DNA of 6,360 nucleotides from contig CALLDR010000173.1 of NCBI GenBank assembly GCA_937997955.1, forward strand, positions 1 to 6,360, in the 5' to 3' direction. This DNA comes from an uncultured Emergencia sp. (GTDB lineage Bacteria > Bacillota > Clostridia > Peptostreptococcales > Anaerovoracaceae). The position numbers and the translations under genes are program-made. Each line of letters opens with the position of its first letter. Within the stretch, counting starts at the first letter, position 1. The notes under the pieces are model-generated. The model was not told the origin of the DNA and ran no database searches. It saw only the letters and a program-made list of their open reading frames with translations. Shown here in pieces: positions 5,008 through 6,360 of this stretch.

Positions 5008-6360
5008 TTAATTGTTCAACCAGCTCAAATCATCGCTATCTGTATATTGATAGATGTATCCATTGTCGCGCGCCCATGTTTCGGCATATGACCCCTCTTC
5101 AACTATAAGTGTGATAGTATCTTTATCAAAGGCTGAATCACCAATGAAAGTGACCGTTTCTGGAATTGTTGCAGTTTTCAATCTCGGACAAGCCGCAAAT
5201 GCTTCTTCTTCAATCGTTTCTAGGGTATCAGGTAATGTTAATTCATCTAGTTTACTACAGCCTCTAAAAGCCTTTTTGCCAATTTCTCTGATTCCTGATT
5301 CTATATTATATCTGAAGGAGTCACTTCCTTCAAAAGCCGATTCTGGAATTACTTCAAATCTTCCAGGTATTTCCCTAGGTGCAAACCTCACCCATTCTGT
5401 CCCAGAAAAAATACCCTTACTTAGATTCGTTAATTTATCCAACGGGATTTTGATATCATAATATTCGCTTCGCACATTTGAAAATGCATAGTCTTTTACG
5501 CTAACTTCAGCAATATTCTCCATGATGATGCAAGCTTCTGCGGAAAGGAAGCAACTTTCACCAATCTCAAGTTTCGCATTTTCAGCAAAGATTATTTTTT
5601 CACCATCATTTTCGAAGTTCGCAAATGCGTAATCACCGATTTTTTTAACACTAGCCGGTATACGAAACTCACGTTCGTATCTGCTATCTATGGTATAGTT
5701 ATAAAAAGCGAAATTTCCGATGGTTTCAAGATTGTTTGGCAGGTATTCCAAATCAAGATTATGGGTGCTCACTTCTATTGTGCAATAAGCATACGCATAG
5801 TCTCCGATCTCCCTAATAGACTGAGGAATCTTATATAAAAAATAGCGTCCGTCGAAATCTTTGCCAAAAAAAGCATAATCGCCAATTTTTACTATTCCAT
5901 CCGGGATGCCCCCATATGGCTCTTTGATGGGATAGGCTATCAGGGTTTTGGTTTTTTTGTTATACAGCGCATCGTCAATCGTCGTAAACGTACTATTGGA
6001 GGCAGAGACAGAAAAGCGTTCTATGTTAACGCAACCTGCAAAAGCACCAGCACCAATTTGCTCCACACTTTCAGGAATAATGATAGATTTGATTGGGGTA
6101 TTGAAGAATGCAAGATTGCCAATTGTGGTTATCGTATCTGGCAACGTAAGCGTTACAGGCTGTGGAATCAAGCCGAAATGCAGTGAAAAAGGATCAGTAG
6201 AATTAAGACATAGCAAATCTTCATCGCCGCGCGAAAATGCCTCTGCGCCGATTTCGGTTACTGTGTATCCATCAATCATATTAGGTATATAAATGTCCCC
6301 TTTATTCTGGTACCAATCAAATTTTGTTATCGTCAGAGTCCCATTTCCCCTCACACGGTA
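5008..6360 (-). CDS. BspA-type leucine-rich-repeat protein, N-terminus outside window
   Basis: The frame is open from the right edge to TAA at 5008-5010, giving 450 residues. The GTG at 6354 is not a credible start: the frame continues upstream in-motif (YRVRGNGTLTITKF), so the true start lies beyond the window. The protein is built of about 14 copies of the BspA/Treponema-type repeat, with core I-G-x-x-A-F followed by an I-P motif. Copies centre on residues 38, 81, 104, 160, 186, 215, 242, 267, 290, 317, 340, 361, 384 and 408 of the visible part. Residues 127-144 show the linked motif IDDALYNKKTKTLIAYP. The tail EEGSYAETWARDNGYIYQY (422-439) is a common ending of this family. Such proteins are usually secreted or surface-bound and mediate adhesion. 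Any signal peptide would lie outside the window, and no LPxTG or membrane anchor follows the repeats. Its composition is visibly AT-richer than the element genes. Confidence 0.92.
   Translation of the reverse strand, partial: YRVRGNGTLTITKFDWYQNKGDIYIPNMIDGYTVTEIGAEAFSRGDEDLLCLNSTDPFSLHFGLIPQPVTLTLPDTITTIGNLAFFNTPIKSIIIPESVEQIGAGAFAGCVNIERFSVSASNSTFTTIDDALYNKKTKTLIAYPIKEPYGGIPDGIVKIGDYAFFGKDFDGRYFLYKIPQSIREIGDYAYAYCTIEVSTHNLDLEYLPNNLETIGNFAFYNYTIDSRYEREFRIPASVKKIGDYAFANFENDGEKIIFAENAKLEIGESCFLSAEACIIMENIAEVSVKDYAFSNVRSEYYDIKIPLDKLTNLSKGIFSGTEWVRFAPREIPGRFEVIPESAFEGSDSFRYNIESGIREIGKKAFRGCSKLDELTLPDTLETIEEEAFAACPRLKTATIPETVTFIGDSAFDKDTITLIVEEGSYAETWARDNGYIYQYTDSDDLSWLNN

Noticed and set aside
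1..6360. CRISPR array, tRNA, rRNA, insertion sequence or toxin-antitoxin pair
   Set aside because: No regular repeat-spacer pattern, RNA gene consensus, transposase motif or recognisable toxin family was found on either strand.

Overview
The window looks like part of an integrated mobile element in a Gram-positive, Clostridia-type bacterium (Firmicutes). Four things suggest this: strong AGGAGG-type ribosome binding sites before almost every gene; textbook sigma-A promoters; a gene mix typical of gut Clostridia elements (tyrosine integrase, WYL regulator, small XRE repressor, ArdC-type protein, serine recombinase); and a neighbouring BspA-type leucine-rich-repeat protein. The exact species cannot be read from the sequence.

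Left arm (1-2349, all minus strand): the N-terminal 231 codons of a tyrosine recombinase run off the left edge. Upstream of it is a WYL-domain regulator gene that is intact except for a one-base frameshift in an A-tract. Next come a spacer of about 230 bases and a small XRE-family repressor gene closed by a strong terminator (2084-2119). The repressor probably starts at a GTG at 2349, because the ribosome binding site covers the alternative GTG nine bases upstream.

Control region (2350-2516): two consensus promoters face away from each other, TTGACG-17-TATAAT toward the repressor and TTGACA-17-TATAAT toward the right. An inverted repeat (TAAAGAAA/TTTCTTTA) lies between them. This resembles a phage or ICE-style genetic switch.

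Right arm (2517-4720, plus strand): an apparent operon encodes a small phage-type protein, an ArdC-like protein (N-terminal ssDNA-binding region plus HELVH zincin motif), a small helical protein of unknown function, and a small serine recombinase. The untranslated gaps are unusually structured. The most striking lies between the first two genes, where three successive potential hairpins each display CTACCA in the loop (2789-2885). Perfect GC-rich inverted repeats also precede the small helical gene and the recombinase gene.

Flank (4754-6360, minus strand): across a shared hairpin at 4725-4748 the base composition becomes visibly AT-richer. A BspA-type leucine-rich-repeat protein (5' end outside the window) and a short gene 20 bases downstream of it converge on the element. 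The element's right end may lie near this switch, but no attachment site is visible.

Inferred overall picture: the XRE repressor, and possibly the WYL protein, governs a module that protects incoming DNA (ArdC) and rearranges or resolves DNA (serine recombinase), while the tyrosine recombinase integrates or excises the element.
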